Positions 1-8,431 of a stretch of DNA of 64,000 nucleotides are shown here, in pieces. Position 1 is the first letter of the stretch; the number at the start of each line of letters is the position of its first letter. This DNA comes from Alphaproteobacteria bacterium (GTDB lineage: Bacteria > Pseudomonadota > Alphaproteobacteria > SHNJ01): positions 1 through 64,000 of the forward strand of contig SHNJ01000017.1 in assembly GCA_004295055.1 (NCBI GenBank). The letters are read 5' to 3'. The translations under genes and the position numbers were made by a program. A model generated the notes under the pieces. It had not been told where the DNA came from, did no database searches, and saw nothing but the letters and a program-made list of their open reading frames with translations.

Positions 1-11
1 CAAAACAGGAA

Positions 12-860
12 ATGTGGCAGATTTTGGAAGAATATTTTTCCGATGATCATGCGTTGTTTTGCGAAATTGGCAAAATTGGCCCCGCTGGCCGAAGACAACT
101 TTACCGCGACCTGGATCGGAATATCGTTGCTAAGCCTGAAGTAAAGCCCGCGCCTAAAAACGCTGCCGTTTGTAAGCAGGAACCAGATCCGTTGTTTGAA
201 CCGCAACCGCATATGGATTCTTTTAGCGATAAAGTAAAAGGAAATTTATGGATCGCAACAGCCGGGATTGTATTTATAAACATGTTGGCGGTGACGTTTG
301 TCAAAGCTTGGAATGATTTACCAGTTTGGAAAACCGGTGCGGAAGCGGCCGCCAGATTTATGTCCACGATTACACCCGTATCCGCATCGATTGTTATCGG
401 CGCGGTCGCAAGTTTTGCGGCAGATGCAATAGATCATTTATTATTGCGTGAAACCGATGGGCGTGCTGGGTTGTTTCCTTGGTCGGCAATGCCTTCTTAT
501 CAAGATTATCTTAATGGTAAAACCGCCGCATTGGATCGGTTCAGTTTCCGGCGTTGTTGGAAAGCTGTTTGTATGGGGGCCACTGCTTGTTGGATAGGTA
601 CTGCTGTTGCGCCAAAAATTGGACCCACTGTATCGGATCTTTCTTATGGCGCGATGACCACTAATAATAAATTGGCGAGCCCGGCAGAAACTCCCAAATC
701 GCCAGAAAATTTACCAAAGCCGCAATCCAATCATCTTAAGCCGCGGCTTGTTGCGACAGCCACAATAAAAATTGCTCCAGCGCCTTTGCCCGGTGGGAAA
801 TCTGATTTTTCAATGCAGGCTGCATTTCGGCAAAGGTTTGATCGTACCCGTCAGGTTTAA
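12..860 (+). CDS. Hypothetical membrane protein, possibly truncated at the window edge
   Basis: Unrecognised protein of 282 residues, probably in the inner membrane. Hydrophobic stretches lie at about residues 79-97, 121-140 and 184-202, after a polar N-terminus and before a Pro/Lys/Asn-rich tail. The frame stays open to the left edge and AGGA is only one base before this ATG, so the real start may lie outside the window. The last 40 or so codons run antisense over the 3' end of rdgB (125 bp overlap), which is unusual for a compact genome and lowers confidence in the tail. It resembles in style the small membrane proteins at 2151-3724, but I see no clear sequence match to them. Confidence 0.55.
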   Translation: MWQILEEYFSDDHALFCEIGKIGPAGRRQLYRDLDRNIVAKPEVKPAPKNAAVCKQEPDPLFEPQPHMDSFSDKVKGNLWIATAGIVFINMLAVTFVKAWNDLPVWKTGAEAAARFMSTITPVSASIVIGAVASFAADAIDHLLLRETDGRAGLFPWSAMPSYQDYLNGKTAALDRFSFRRCWKAVCMGATACWIGTAVAPKIGPTVSDLSYGAMTTNNKLASPAETPKSPENLPKPQSNHLKPRLVATATIKIAPAPLPGGKSDFSMQAAFRQRFDRTRQV

Positions 861-1326
861 ACATCGGATCGAATCCAAATCCTTTTTCGCCGCGTACCGG
901 CCAAATCAATTCTCCCCAAACCTCACCGCGAAAATATTTAATCTCGCCACTTGGCAAACATAGCGCCAGTAAACTAACGAAATAGGCGCGACGATCTTTT
1001 GATGCGCCCAGTTCGTCGTGCACGCGTTGCATCGCGGTCATCCAGTTGCGCGGCACGCCAGCCCAATCGGCGGTGTAAACGCCGGGCGCGTTATTCAATG
1101 AAGGTACGCAAATCCCCGAATCGTCGGCCAGTGACGGTAAGCCGGTCGCCTTCATCCCGGCCAGCGCCTTGATCGCCGCATTTTCTTCGAATGTGGTTCC
1201 GGTTTCGGCGGGTTCGATCAGGCGGTAATCGGCCGCCGACAGGATTTCGATTTGCAGCGGCGTCAATAGCGCCTTGAATTCTTGAATTTTGCCGGAGTTA
1301 TGGGTGGCGAGCAGTAATTTCTTCAT
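736..1326 (-). CDS. rdgB: dITP/XTP pyrophosphatase (RdgB/HAM1 family)
   Basis: Cytosolic house-cleaning enzyme that hydrolyses non-canonical purine triphosphates (dITP, XTP) to monophosphates and so keeps them out of DNA and RNA. The N-terminal LLLATHNSGKIQEF motif binds the nucleotide triphosphate. SLADDSGICV and the GFGFDPMF segment are family signatures for metal and base binding, and the SHRAKAL motif is near the C-terminus. Length is 196 residues, normal for the family. I start at the ATG giving MKKLLLATHN; a start five codons upstream is possible but adds residues homologues lack. It lies 7 bp downstream of rph, the usual alphaproteobacterial pair, and is probably co-transcribed with it. 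Confidence 0.96.
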   Translation of the reverse strand: MKKLLLATHNSGKIQEFKALLTPLQIEILSAADYRLIEPAETGTTFEENAAIKALAGMKATGLPSLADDSGICVPSLNNAPGVYTADWAGVPRNWMTAMQRVHDELGASKDRRAYFVSLLALCLPSGEIKYFRGEVWGELIWPVRGEKGFGFDPMFKPDGYDQTFAEMQPALKNQISHRAKALEQFLLWLSQQAAA

Positions 1327-1333
1327 AAAAGTC

Positions 1334-2047
1334 TTAAGCAACGGCCTTGCGTTGCAATTCGATCAATTGTTTGATGCCGTCGCTGGATAATTGCAATAAT
1401 TTTTGCAGATCGTCCGAGGAAAACGGCGCGCCTTCGGCGGTGCCTTGCACCTCGACAATTTTACCCGATGCGGTCATCACAAAATTCGCATCGACCTCGG
1501 CGCCAGAATCTTCGTTATAATCCAAATCCAGCATCGGCGTGCCTTTGATAATGCCGGATGAAATGGCGGCGACTTCCTCGCGGATCGGCCATTTGGAAAT
1601 AAGGCCGGTTTTTTTCAAACCGTTCAGCGCCAAATATAACGCCACATATCCGCCGGTGATGGATGCGGTACGCGTGCCGCCATCGGCCTGAATCACATCG
1701 CAATCAATTTTAATTTGTTTTTCGCCAAGCATGGTCAAATCAATCACCGATCGCAACGCCCGTCCGATCAGCCGTTGAATTTCTTGGGTGCGGCCGGACT
1801 GTTTTCCCTTGGCGGCTTCGCGGTCGGTGCGTTCGTTGGTAGCGCGTGGCAACATGCCATATTCGGCGGTCACCCAACCCTTGCCGGTATTGCGTAACCA
1901 GGGCGGCACCGATGTATCGATGCTGGCCGTGCAAATCACATGCGTATCGCCAAATTTAACCAGGCATGACCCCTCGGCATGTTTGCTAAATCCCGGAATT
2001 AATTCAATTTTTCTAAGCTGGTGGGGCTGGCGGGCGTTATGGCGCAT
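1334..2047 (-). CDS. rph: Ribonuclease PH
   Basis: Phosphorolytic 3'-5' exoribonuclease that trims tRNA 3' ends. The protein has the RNase PH core, including RIELIPGF-like opening residues, the [14 protein letters not shown] phosphate-binding motif, and the [18 protein letters not shown] segment. At 237 residues it has the family length. I chose the ATG giving [10 protein letters not shown]; the open frame extends 38 codons further upstream, but those residues cross the divergent promoter region and are not conserved. First gene of the minus-strand rph-rdgB pair, with a weak ribosome binding site. Confidence 0.96.
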   Translation of the reverse strand: MRHNARQPHQLRKIELIPGFSKHAEGSCLVKFGDTHVICTASIDTSVPPWLRNTGKGWVTAEYGMLPRATNERTDREAAKGKQSGRTQEIQRLIGRALRSVIDLTMLGEKQIKIDCDVIQADGGTRTASITGGYVALYLALNGLKKTGLISKWPIREEVAAISSGIIKGTPMLDLDYNEDSGAEVDANFVMTASGKIVEVQGTAEGAPFSSDDLQKLLQLSSDGIKQLIELQRKAVA

Positions 2048-2066
2048 GAAAATCGTTTCTGTTAAA

Positions 2067-2094
2067 TTGACAAAAATAAAGGTCTTATTATAAT
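2067..2094 (+). promoter_or_regulatory. Near-consensus sigma-70 promoter for the 2151 gene
   Basis: TTGACA at 2067-2072 and TATAAT at 2089-2094 are both perfect consensus hexamers, separated by 16 bp. It lies between the divergently transcribed rph and the small membrane protein genes and points at the latter. Confidence 0.75.
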
Positions 2095-2150
2095 CTCGCC
2101 AAAGCATAGCAAAATAAATAAGCGCTGCAACTTTATTCGCGGAGGGAATT

Positions 2151-2606
2151 ATGGCCCACACTGTACCTACTGCAAAAGCCGATACCGAGGATTCCGGCCA
2201 CAGCGCTGGATTTTGGTGGGCCTATACCGCCACGGCGGTTGCAGGTTTGGGGGTAATCGCTTTGGCAGGCAATGCGCCTTTTTTGGTTGCCGCCGCTATC
2301 TCCGCCGTTATTTTTCCTAAAGCCATGGAATATGGAGGGCTTGCAGGCGAATTAATCGCAGGACTCGCTTATCATGTGGGTGTTGGTTGCGAAGATGACG
2401 ATGGTGCGCGCGAAGATCATCCCGTTGCCGCAAGAAATGGTAAAATTGCAGGCGGTGTCGCCGCTATTTTGGTGGGTATAAGTGCAGGATTGGTTACCGA
2501 TCATTTTATCCACCCTAAAACTTCAGTAAATTCAACGCATACTGGTGCTGTGGATGCAACCAGTTTCACTGTGGCGCAAGCCTTGATTAATGCGCGGAGT
2601 AAATAA
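2151..2606 (+). CDS. Small hypothetical membrane protein (paralogue A)
   Basis: Unrecognised 151-residue Ala/Gly-rich protein. Hydrophobic segments lie at about residues 22-40, 43-56 and 98-117; an acidic patch (EDDDGARED) sits between the second and third. The start has an excellent ribosome binding site (GGAGGG) and a consensus promoter 56 bp upstream, so it is probably well expressed. Its end abuts the ATG of the next gene. After the last membrane segment comes TDHFIHPK, resembling VDRLMHK at the same place in the next protein, so the two are probably diverged tandem duplicates. Function unknown. Confidence 0.75.
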   Translation: MAHTVPTAKADTEDSGHSAGFWWAYTATAVAGLGVIALAGNAPFLVAAAISAVIFPKAMEYGGLAGELIAGLAYHVGVGCEDDDGAREDHPVAARNGKIAGGVAAILVGISAGLVTDHFIHPKTSVNSTHTGAVDATSFTVAQALINARSK

Positions 2607-3044
2607 ATGAATTCAGCATTAACCGATCCCGTGGATATTGGCCAACCAATCGCAGATTTAGTTGCAGGCGATTTTTCCACCAAAACCTTTGCCTTTATTT
2701 GTGCCGCCGCTGTTACCATTCCCTCCGCTATTGGTGGCGCAATTGGCGGATGGTCTTGGGCCGCAGGAACAGCGGCTACAATCGTGGTGGCTCCTATTTG
2801 TATTGTTGTCGGTGTTATTGCCGGAAGCGCGGCTTCTAGTATTGGCGAAAAACCGGAAGTCTTGTCCTGCAATGACATTGCGGACAACAGAACGGCGCTG
2901 TTTGCCGTCAGCGGCGCGGCTATCGGCGCATTCGTTGCGGTTGCGCTGGGCTTGGCCGTTGGAATAGGTGTCGATAGATTAATGCATAAAAATAATCCGC
3001 CGCCGGCAAATATTACTATATTAGACCACTCTTATCACCGCTAA
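2607..3044 (+). CDS. Small hypothetical membrane protein (paralogue B)
   Basis: Unrecognised 145-residue protein dominated by small residues (Ala, Gly, Val, Ile). Hydrophobic segments lie at about residues 27-47, 53-76 and 97-122, followed by a short charged tail. The glycine-rich stretches recall glycine-zipper membrane proteins, but this is composition, not family evidence. Its ATG follows the TAA of the preceding gene with no gap, with GGAG inside the end of that gene, so translation is probably coupled. It shares the last-helix and tail pattern with its upstream neighbour. Confidence 0.72.
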   Translation: MNSALTDPVDIGQPIADLVAGDFSTKTFAFICAAAVTIPSAIGGAIGGWSWAAGTAATIVVAPICIVVGVIAGSAASSIGEKPEVLSCNDIADNRTALFAVSGAAIGAFVAVALGLAVGIGVDRLMHKNNPPPANITILDHSYHR

Positions 3045-3085
3045 TTATTCGGTTGGCCTTGTTTGCCAATTAACAGCGTTGGGAC

Positions 3086-3724
3086 ATGAATAACGATACA
3101 ACTTTTAAAACCGTAGAAATTTTCAATAACGGAAACAGCAGTGTGTGCGTCGATTCCAGCGCCACGGCCGGAAGAATTGGCGTCATGCGCGCCATGATGT
3201 TTTTGAATTCGGGCCTTTGGCGCGGCTTTAAATACGGCCTTGCCTGCGTGGCAACTTCTATGGCCGCATGGATACCGGTTATGGGCGCGTATTTCGCAGG
3301 CGCGCTGAATATGGGATCCATGCAAAAACTGATGACTGCATGTTCCAAGATTGGATTTGGGGCCGCGCATGCCGGCGCCGCAACGTTGATTGCGTATAAT
3401 ATTTTTTATGCCGTATTGTCGCTGTGCGCCGGTCGCCCCGCAAGCTCTTTTCCCGTTCGCATGGCGGACAATGCCGGTGACAATGGCAAGGCGCCGGATC
3501 GGGTGCATGTATCAAAATTAATATTGGCAACCGCCAGCGTTTGGGGCGCGGCGGTTTTCTATGCGCCGCCCAGATTGCCATTCCGGCCGTTGCCGCCATT
3601 GCGCGAATATCGGCAACCCTTTAGTCCGCCGGGCCCTAACGACCGCTATGGGATTGGCGCGCCGCCTTTAAGCGCGGCTGTTTATAAAACGCTGGAAACA
3701 GGCCGCGCCAATGGCCGGGTATAA
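3086..3724 (+). CDS. Hypothetical membrane protein with proline-rich tail
   Basis: Unrecognised 212-residue protein. Hydrophobic segments are visible at about residues 50-72, 92-114 and 144-160, then a Pro/Arg/Leu-rich C-terminus of roughly 50 residues. The ribosome binding site is weak. It follows the two tandem small membrane proteins by 41 bp and may be the third gene of their transcript. It ends just before the heat-shock-type promoter of hrcA. A reading frame on the opposite strand exists but has shadow-like composition. Confidence 0.6.
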   Translation: MNNDTTFKTVEIFNNGNSSVCVDSSATAGRIGVMRAMMFLNSGLWRGFKYGLACVATSMAAWIPVMGAYFAGALNMGSMQKLMTACSKIGFGAAHAGAATLIAYNIFYAVLSLCAGRPASSFPVRMADNAGDNGKAPDRVHVSKLILATASVWGAAVFYAPPRLPFRPLPPLREYRQPFSPPGPNDRYGIGAPPLSAAVYKTLETGRANGRV

Positions 3725-3727
3725 GAC

Positions 3728-3756
3728 CTTGCATTAAATAACGGCGATTTCTATAT
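3728..3756 (+). promoter_or_regulatory. Sigma-32 (RpoH)-like promoter of hrcA
   Basis: CTTGCA at 3728-3733 and TCTATAT at 3750-3756, spaced 16 bp, match the alphaproteobacterial heat-shock promoter pattern (CTTG, then CYTATNT). The expected transcription start falls at about 3762-3764, on or next to the hrcA ATG. Confidence 0.65.
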
Positions 3757-3763
3757 TCTTTTC

Positions 3764-4843
3764 ATGATTCCGGAACTTACCGAACGTACCCGCGATATAT
3801 TCCGCCGCATCGTCGATCTGCATTTGCAGACTGGCGAGCCCGTCGGATCGTCCGCGATTGCCGGGTTGCCGGGGATGAATTTGTCGCCAGCTTCGATCCG
3901 CAATGTAATGGCGGATTTGGAAAAATCGGGGTTATTGTACGCGCCGCATAAATCGGCTGGGCGGCTGCCGACCGAAATTGGATTAAAACATTACGTCAAC
4001 GGTATTCTGGAAATCGGCAATTTATCGGTCGATGAACAAACCCGCATCAAAATCCAGTGCCAAAGCAGGGGCAAAAGCCTGCAACAAATGCTGACCGACG
4101 CAACCTCGGCTTTGTCCGGCTTGTCGCGTTGCGCCGGGATCGTGGCCGTGCCGAAGGGCGACAGTTTGTTAAAGCATATTGAATTTGTCACTTTGGCGCC
4201 GGGCAGGGCATTGGTGGTGCTGGTGTTTGAAAATGGCCAAATTGAGAACCGGATGATTGATTTGCCGCTTGGCCTGCCGCCATCATCCCTGATCGAAGCC
4301 GGAAATTATCTCAGTTATCATTTGGTCGGAAAAACGGTCGAAGATGCGCGGCATTTGTTGCGCGAAGAAATGCGCGCTTACAAAGCCGAACTCGATCAAT
4401 TGACCGCAAAAGTGGTCGAGGCCGGCCTTGTCAGCTATATCAACCCGATGACCGCCGGCGATCAGGTGTTGGTGGTGCGCGGCCAGGCCAATTTGCTGGA
4501 TCAAGTGACCGAGGTCGAAGATCTCGCCAAAATACGCCATTTAATGCAGGTATTGGAATCGCGCGATGCGTACATTAAATTATTGGATGCAGCCGCGGGG
4601 GCCGATGGCATGCAAATATTCATCGGGGCGGATAATGAATTATTCTCCCTGTCGGGTTGTTCCTTGATCGCCGCGCCATTTCGCGATCAAAACCGCAAAG
4701 TGATTGGCACGATCGGCATTATTGGCCCAACCCGGATGAATTATGGCCGTATAATTCCAATGGTGGACTATACCGCCAAGGTAATTTCGAATATGTTAGA
4801 ACAAAATTCCGCCGAGCAAGAGGTAAAACATGCAAAAATCTGA
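3764..4843 (+). CDS. hrcA: Heat-inducible transcription repressor HrcA
   Basis: Repressor that binds CIRCE operators of chaperone genes and is kept active by GroEL in other bacteria. The first 80 or so residues form a winged helix (ASIRNVMADLEKSGLLYAPH, then SAGRLPTEIG), followed by the GAF-like HrcA domain and a C-terminal segment with IGIIGPTRMNYGRII, a strong family signature. Length 359 residues is normal. No Shine-Dalgarno is visible and the promoter abuts the ATG, so the message may be leaderless. It overlaps grpE by 14 bp. I find no CIRCE repeat here, so its targets (typically groESL) are presumably elsewhere. Confidence 0.96.
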   Translation: MIPELTERTRDIFRRIVDLHLQTGEPVGSSAIAGLPGMNLSPASIRNVMADLEKSGLLYAPHKSAGRLPTEIGLKHYVNGILEIGNLSVDEQTRIKIQCQSRGKSLQQMLTDATSALSGLSRCAGIVAVPKGDSLLKHIEFVTLAPGRALVVLVFENGQIENRMIDLPLGLPPSSLIEAGNYLSYHLVGKTVEDARHLLREEMRAYKAELDQLTAKVVEAGLVSYINPMTAGDQVLVVRGQANLLDQVTEVEDLAKIRHLMQVLESRDAYIKLLDAAAGADGMQIFIGADNELFSLSGCSLIAAPFRDQNRKVIGTIGIIGPTRMNYGRIIPMVDYTAKVISNMLEQNSAEQEVKHAKI

Positions 4844-5429
4844 TGCTGTAAAGAAAAACGAAAATGCAGCCGAAAACGAAGAAACGCCAAACAACATTTC
4901 GGAATTAAAGCCGGAAATGGGCGATACGCAAAAATTGCAGGGCGAAATCAGCGCGCTGAAAGATCAATTGTTGCGCCAGATGGCGGAATCGGAAAATGCG
5001 CGCAAACGTTTGGAAAAAGACAAAGAAGACGGAATGAAATATGCGGCGGCGAATTTTGCCCGCGATTTGTTGAACGTATCGGACAATCTTCGCCGCACGT
5101 TGGATGCCGCGCAAAAAGAAGACGCGGCCAATCCGGCGATCAAGAATATGATCACCGGCGTTGAATTGACGGAAAAAGAATTGCTGAGCGCCTTTGAAAA
5201 ACACGGCGTCAAAAAAATCGATCCCAAAATTGGCGAGACATTCGATTACAATAAACATCAGGCCATGTTCGAAGTGGAATCCGCCGACAAGCCGGCCGGC
5301 ATCATCATGCAGGTTTTGCAAGCCGGCTACATGATTCATGACCGCCTGCTGCGTCCGGCATTGGTCGGTGTTTCTAAATCCGCCGGAACTCCGCCAGCAG
5401 ATATGCCAAAAGTGGATGTGCAGGCGTAA
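4830..5429 (+). CDS. grpE: Nucleotide exchange factor GrpE
   Basis: Co-chaperone that releases ADP from DnaK. The acidic, flexible N-terminus leads into a long coiled coil (about residues 25-75), then the four-helix bundle and C-terminal beta domain with VLQAGYMIHDRLLRPALVGVS, the classic GrpE signature. Length 199 residues is typical. AAGAGG before the ATG lies inside the end of hrcA, and the 14-bp overlap implies one transcript and translational coupling. Confidence 0.97.
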   Translation: MQKSDAVKKNENAAENEETPNNISELKPEMGDTQKLQGEISALKDQLLRQMAESENARKRLEKDKEDGMKYAAANFARDLLNVSDNLRRTLDAAQKEDAANPAIKNMITGVELTEKELLSAFEKHGVKKIDPKIGETFDYNKHQAMFEVESADKPAGIIMQVLQAGYMIHDRLLRPALVGVSKSAGTPPADMPKVDVQA

Positions 5430-5740
5430 TTACCGCGCCAGCCCCGCCAGGCGCAGCCATTCTATTATAAAATCGGCATAAGACGGCAGCGGTCTTGCTT
5501 CGCATCGCTGCGGTTTTTGCCGCGACAATTGCAAACTGATACCGCGCAATTGATTGACCAATTCCGGATGGGACTGCCAGGTAACCGGATGCCATTACCC
5601 GGTCGCATCTTCGCATTCCACGCGCAACGCATGCGCAGATCCGTGAAAACTCGCCAGCTTTTAATTAAATCGCCGACGTTAAAACCTTCGAACAATCGGT
5701 CCGGTTTTCCCGGCGCGATTTGCACTACGCGGAATGCCAT
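5430..5740 (-). pseudogene. Decayed small gene: one frameshift and one internal stop
   Basis: Read on the minus strand, an ATG at 5740 opens MAFRVVQIAPGKPDRLFEGF. After about residue 32 (SWRVF) the coherent frame shifts by one base near 5643-5650. It then continues as GSAHALRVECEDATG, an in-frame TAA at 5595-5597, and WHPVTWQSHPELVNQL to a TAA at 5430-5432. Total length is 311 bp, one base short of a whole number of codons. The restored protein would be about 103 residues; I do not recognise it. It sits 9 bp after the receiver gene and directly abuts the grpE stop. Sequencing error could explain the shift but not easily the stop as well. Confidence 0.6.
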
Positions 5741-5749
5741 GATTGAAAC

Positions 5750-6250
5750 TTAAGCCGCTCTGCAATATGTCAGCACGTGCCGAATAAGCTCAGGCGCCGC
5801 TTTGGCTGCTAAATCTATTTTGGTGTAAAATTCAATATTGCGGCTATTCATATCGATCCCCAATTTTTCGAAGGCGGATTTCAATATCGAAGCATGCTTC
5901 GATCCCGGTTCAAAAAATGACCCGCGATTGGATAGAATCAATAAGCCCATTTTTTTGTCTTTTAAGCGCTGATGAAAATCGCGCAGTAAAATCAAGGAAT
6001 TTGCTCTGGCCAGTTCACGCTCTTGCGCTTCGCTCAACAAATCTTCTGACGGCATGGTTAAATCCAGAATCGCGAAATCAAAGGGTTGACCGCTGCTCAA
6101 TGCCTGATGCGCGGCGCGCAAACCATCGTAATAAAAAACTTCCGCCCCGGCATTCGCCAGCCAGTCACGATAAGGCCGCGCGGCGGCAATTTCGTCATCG
6201 ATAAAAGCGATTTTGACGCCTTGCAGCGGTTTCGCTGTATTTTTATTCAT
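5750..6250 (-). CDS. Stand-alone response-regulator receiver protein
   Basis: Single-domain receiver of 166 residues without an output domain, so it probably acts by protein contact or in a phosphorelay. The fold is marked by IAFIDDE (acidic pocket), FAILDLTMP (phospho-acceptor Asp), LLILSNRG (conserved Ser/Thr position) and FYTKID (conserved Lys). There is an insertion of roughly 20 residues after the phospho-acceptor strand. I start at the ATG with AGGGAG seven bases upstream; a GTG one codon earlier is possible. It is divergent from dnaK and upstream of the decayed gene. No histidine kinase lies next to it. Confidence 0.85.
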   Translation of the reverse strand: MNKNTAKPLQGVKIAFIDDEIAAARPYRDWLANAGAEVFYYDGLRAAHQALSSGQPFDFAILDLTMPSEDLLSEAQERELARANSLILLRDFHQRLKDKKMGLLILSNRGSFFEPGSKHASILKSAFEKLGIDMNSRNIEFYTKIDLAAKAAPELIRHVLTYCRAA

Positions 6251-6336
6251 CACAGAACTCCCTTGTAATTATATTTCCTTTACAGACATATTTATGGCAG
6301 ATCGCATAAAAATGTCAATTTTATCCCTGGTCTTTC

Positions 6337-6365
6337 CTTGAATCGCAAAATCACCTTTCCTATAT
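6337..6365 (+). promoter_or_regulatory. Sigma-32 (RpoH)-like promoter of dnaK
   Basis: CTTGAA at 6337-6342 and CCTATAT at 6359-6365, spaced 16 bp, closely fit the alphaproteobacterial heat-shock promoter. The predicted leader to dnaK is about 60 nt and carries AAGGAG before the ATG. Confidence 0.75.
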
Positions 6366-6430
6366 GCATAAAAGAACCTATACAGATTTAACTAAATAAT
6401 TGAAAAGTTGAGAGATTATAAGGAGTTATT

Positions 6431-8359
6431 ATGGCACGCGTTATCGGAATCGATTTAGGCACCACCAATTCTTGCGTCGCGGTGATGGAAGGCAAAACGC
6501 CAAAAGTCATCATCAACGTCGAGGGCGCGAACACCACCCCATCGCAAGTCGCATTTCTGGAGTCAGGCGAACGGTTGGTTGGGCAATCCGCAAAACGCCA
6601 AGCCGTGACCAATCCCGACAATACTTTTTACGCCGTCAAGCGTTTGATTGGCCGCAAATACGACGATCCAATCGTCAAAAAAGATTTATCTATGGTGCCA
6701 TATAAAATCGTCAAAGGCGATAATGGCGACGCATGGACGGAATCGCGCGGCAAAAAATACGCGCCGGAACAAATTTCCGGATTCATTTTGCAAAAAATGA
6801 AAGAAACCGCCGAAGCTTATTTGGGCGAAAAAGTTACTGAAGCGGTCATTACCGTTCCCGCTTATTTCAACGACGCGCAACGCCAAGCGACGCGCGATGC
6901 CGGCAAAATCGCTGGCCTAGAAGTTTTGCGTATCATCAACGAACCGACCGCCGCGGCGCTGGCTTATGGCATGGAGAAAAAAGCCACGGGCACGATCGCC
7001 GTGTACGATTTGGGCGGCGGTACGTTCGACGTATCGATTCTTGAAATCGGCGATGGCGTATTCGAAGTCAAGGCAACCAACGGCGACACGTTCCTTGGCG
7101 GCGAAGATTTCGACAAACGCATCATCGACTTTCTGGCCGATCAATTCAAAAAAGATCAAACGGTGGATTTGCGCAACGACAAATTGGCATTACAGCGTTT
7201 GAAAGAAGCGGCGGAAAAAGCCAAAATCGAGCTGTCGTCATCGACCGAAACCGAAATCAATTTGCCGTACATCACGGCCGATGCGTCGGGTCCAAAACAC
7301 TTAACATTGAAGCTGACCCGCGCGAAATTGGAATCCTTGGTCGAAGATTTGATCGAATCGACCATGGAACCATGCCGCAAAGCGTTGAAAGACGCTGGCG
7401 TTACCCCGTCCGATATCAACGAAGTGATTCTGGTCGGCGGTCAAACCCGTATGCCGCGCGTTGTCGAAGCCGTGAAAAAATTATTCGGCAAAGAACCGCA
7501 TCGCGGCGTGAATCCGGATGAAGTCGTTGCCGTCGGTGCCGCCATTCAGGCCGCCGTATTAAAAGGCGATGTCAAAGACGTATTGTTGCTGGATGTTACC
7601 CCATTGTCGCTCGGTATCGAAACGCTGGGCGGCGTGTTTACGCGTTTGATTGAACGCAACACCACGATCCCAACCAAGAAATCGCAAGTGTTCAGCACGG
7701 CCGAAGATAATCAAACCGCGGTAACCATCCGTGTGTTCCAGGGCGAACGCGAAATGGCGGCGGACAATAAATTGCTCGGCCAGTTTGACTTGATGGGCAT
7801 TCCGCCTGCGCCGCGCGGCGTTCCGCAAATCGAAGTCACCTTCGACATTGACGCCAACGGTATCGTCAGCGTGTCGGCAAAAGACAAAGCCACCGGCAAG
7901 GAGCAGCAAATCCGTATCCAGGCCACCGGCGGTTTGTCGGATGCGGATATTAAGAAAATGGTCGATGACGCCAAAGAACATGAAGCGGAAGACAAAAAAC
8001 GCCGCGCCTTGGCCGAAGCGCGCAACCAGGCCGAAGCCTTGATCAACAGTTCGGAAAAATCGCTGAAAGATTTTGGCGATAAAGTATCGGCGGATGAAAA
8101 GCGCGCCATCGAAGACGCGATTGCCGATCTGAAATCGGTCAAGGATGGCGAAGATGCCGCCGCGATTCAACAACGCGCCGAAAAATTGGCGCAAGCGTCC
8201 ATGAAACTGGGCGAAGCCATGTATAAGGCGCAGCAAACCGCCGAAGGATCGCCAACGGGCGATGCTGGCGCGGCTGGCGGCGCGGATGCAAGCAAACCGG
8301 ACGGCGCCGAAAAAGTCGTCGATGCGGAATTTTCGGAAGTAAAAGAAGATAAGCAGTAA
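6431..8359 (+). CDS. dnaK: Molecular chaperone DnaK (Hsp70)
   Basis: ATP-driven Hsp70 chaperone of the cytosol. The nucleotide-binding domain covers about residues 1-380, with [11 protein letters not shown] at the start, the [17 protein letters not shown] and [11 protein letters not shown] phosphate loops, and the linker [19 protein letters not shown]. The substrate-binding domain and helical lid follow, ending in an Ala/Gly/Asp-rich tail with a C-terminal EDKQ. Length 642 residues is standard. The AAGGAG ribosome binding site and heat-shock promoter lie upstream. The dnaK-dnaJ gap carries heptamer repeats. Confidence 0.99.
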   Translation: MARVIGIDLGTTNSCVAVMEGKTPKVIINVEGANTTPSQVAFLESGERLVGQSAKRQAVTNPDNTFYAVKRLIGRKYDDPIVKKDLSMVPYKIVKGDNGDAWTESRGKKYAPEQISGFILQKMKETAEAYLGEKVTEAVITVPAYFNDAQRQATRDAGKIAGLEVLRIINEPTAAALAYGMEKKATGTIAVYDLGGGTFDVSILEIGDGVFEVKATNGDTFLGGEDFDKRIIDFLADQFKKDQTVDLRNDKLALQRLKEAAEKAKIELSSSTETEINLPYITADASGPKHLTLKLTRAKLESLVEDLIESTMEPCRKALKDAGVTPSDINEVILVGGQTRMPRVVEAVKKLFGKEPHRGVNPDEVVAVGAAIQAAVLKGDVKDVLLLDVTPLSLGIETLGGVFTRLIERNTTIPTKKSQVFSTAEDNQTAVTIRVFQGEREMAADNKLLGQFDLMGIPPAPRGVPQIEVTFDIDANGIVSVSAKDKATGKEQQIRIQATGGLSDADIKKMVDDAKEHEAEDKKRRALAEARNQAEALINSSEKSLKDFGDKVSADEKRAIEDAIADLKSVKDGEDAAAIQQRAEKLAQASMKLGEAMYKAQQTAEGSPTGDAGAAGGADASKPDGAEKVVDAEFSEVKEDKQ

Positions 8360-8362
8360 TCA

Positions 8363-8429
8363 GTAGGCCGTAGACAGTAGACCGATAAGGTTTTTGTTTG
8401 CGGTCTACCGTCTATCGTATACGGTCTAC
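8363..8429. repeat. Inverted arms of degenerate 7-bp repeats between dnaK and dnaJ
   Basis: The left arm at 8363-8383 consists of GTAGGCC, GTAGACA and GTAGACC in tandem. After an 18-bp T/G-rich spacer, the right arm at 8402-8429 reads GGTCTAC, CGTCTAT, CGTATAC, GGTCTAC, the inverse unit. The right arm ends two bases before the dnaJ ATG, occupying the place of a Shine-Dalgarno. The same units recur at 62701-62805. Confidence 0.85.
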
Positions 8430-8431
8430 GA

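Noticed and set aside
3041-3508. 155-residue minus-strand frame opposite the 3086 gene
   Set aside because: Composition rich in His, Arg and Cys and no ribosome binding site; the plus-strand frame has clear membrane helices.
3725-3763. CIRCE operator before hrcA
   Set aside because: No TTAGCACTC/GAGTGCTAA inverted repeat here or before dnaK; only sigma-32-like hexamers are visible.
7559-8236. 225-residue minus-strand frame inside dnaK
   Set aside because: Phe/Arg-rich shadow of dnaK codon usage; no independent signals.
8363-8429. CRISPR-like array
   Set aside because: Units are 7 bp, contiguous and degenerate, without spacers, and no cas genes are present.
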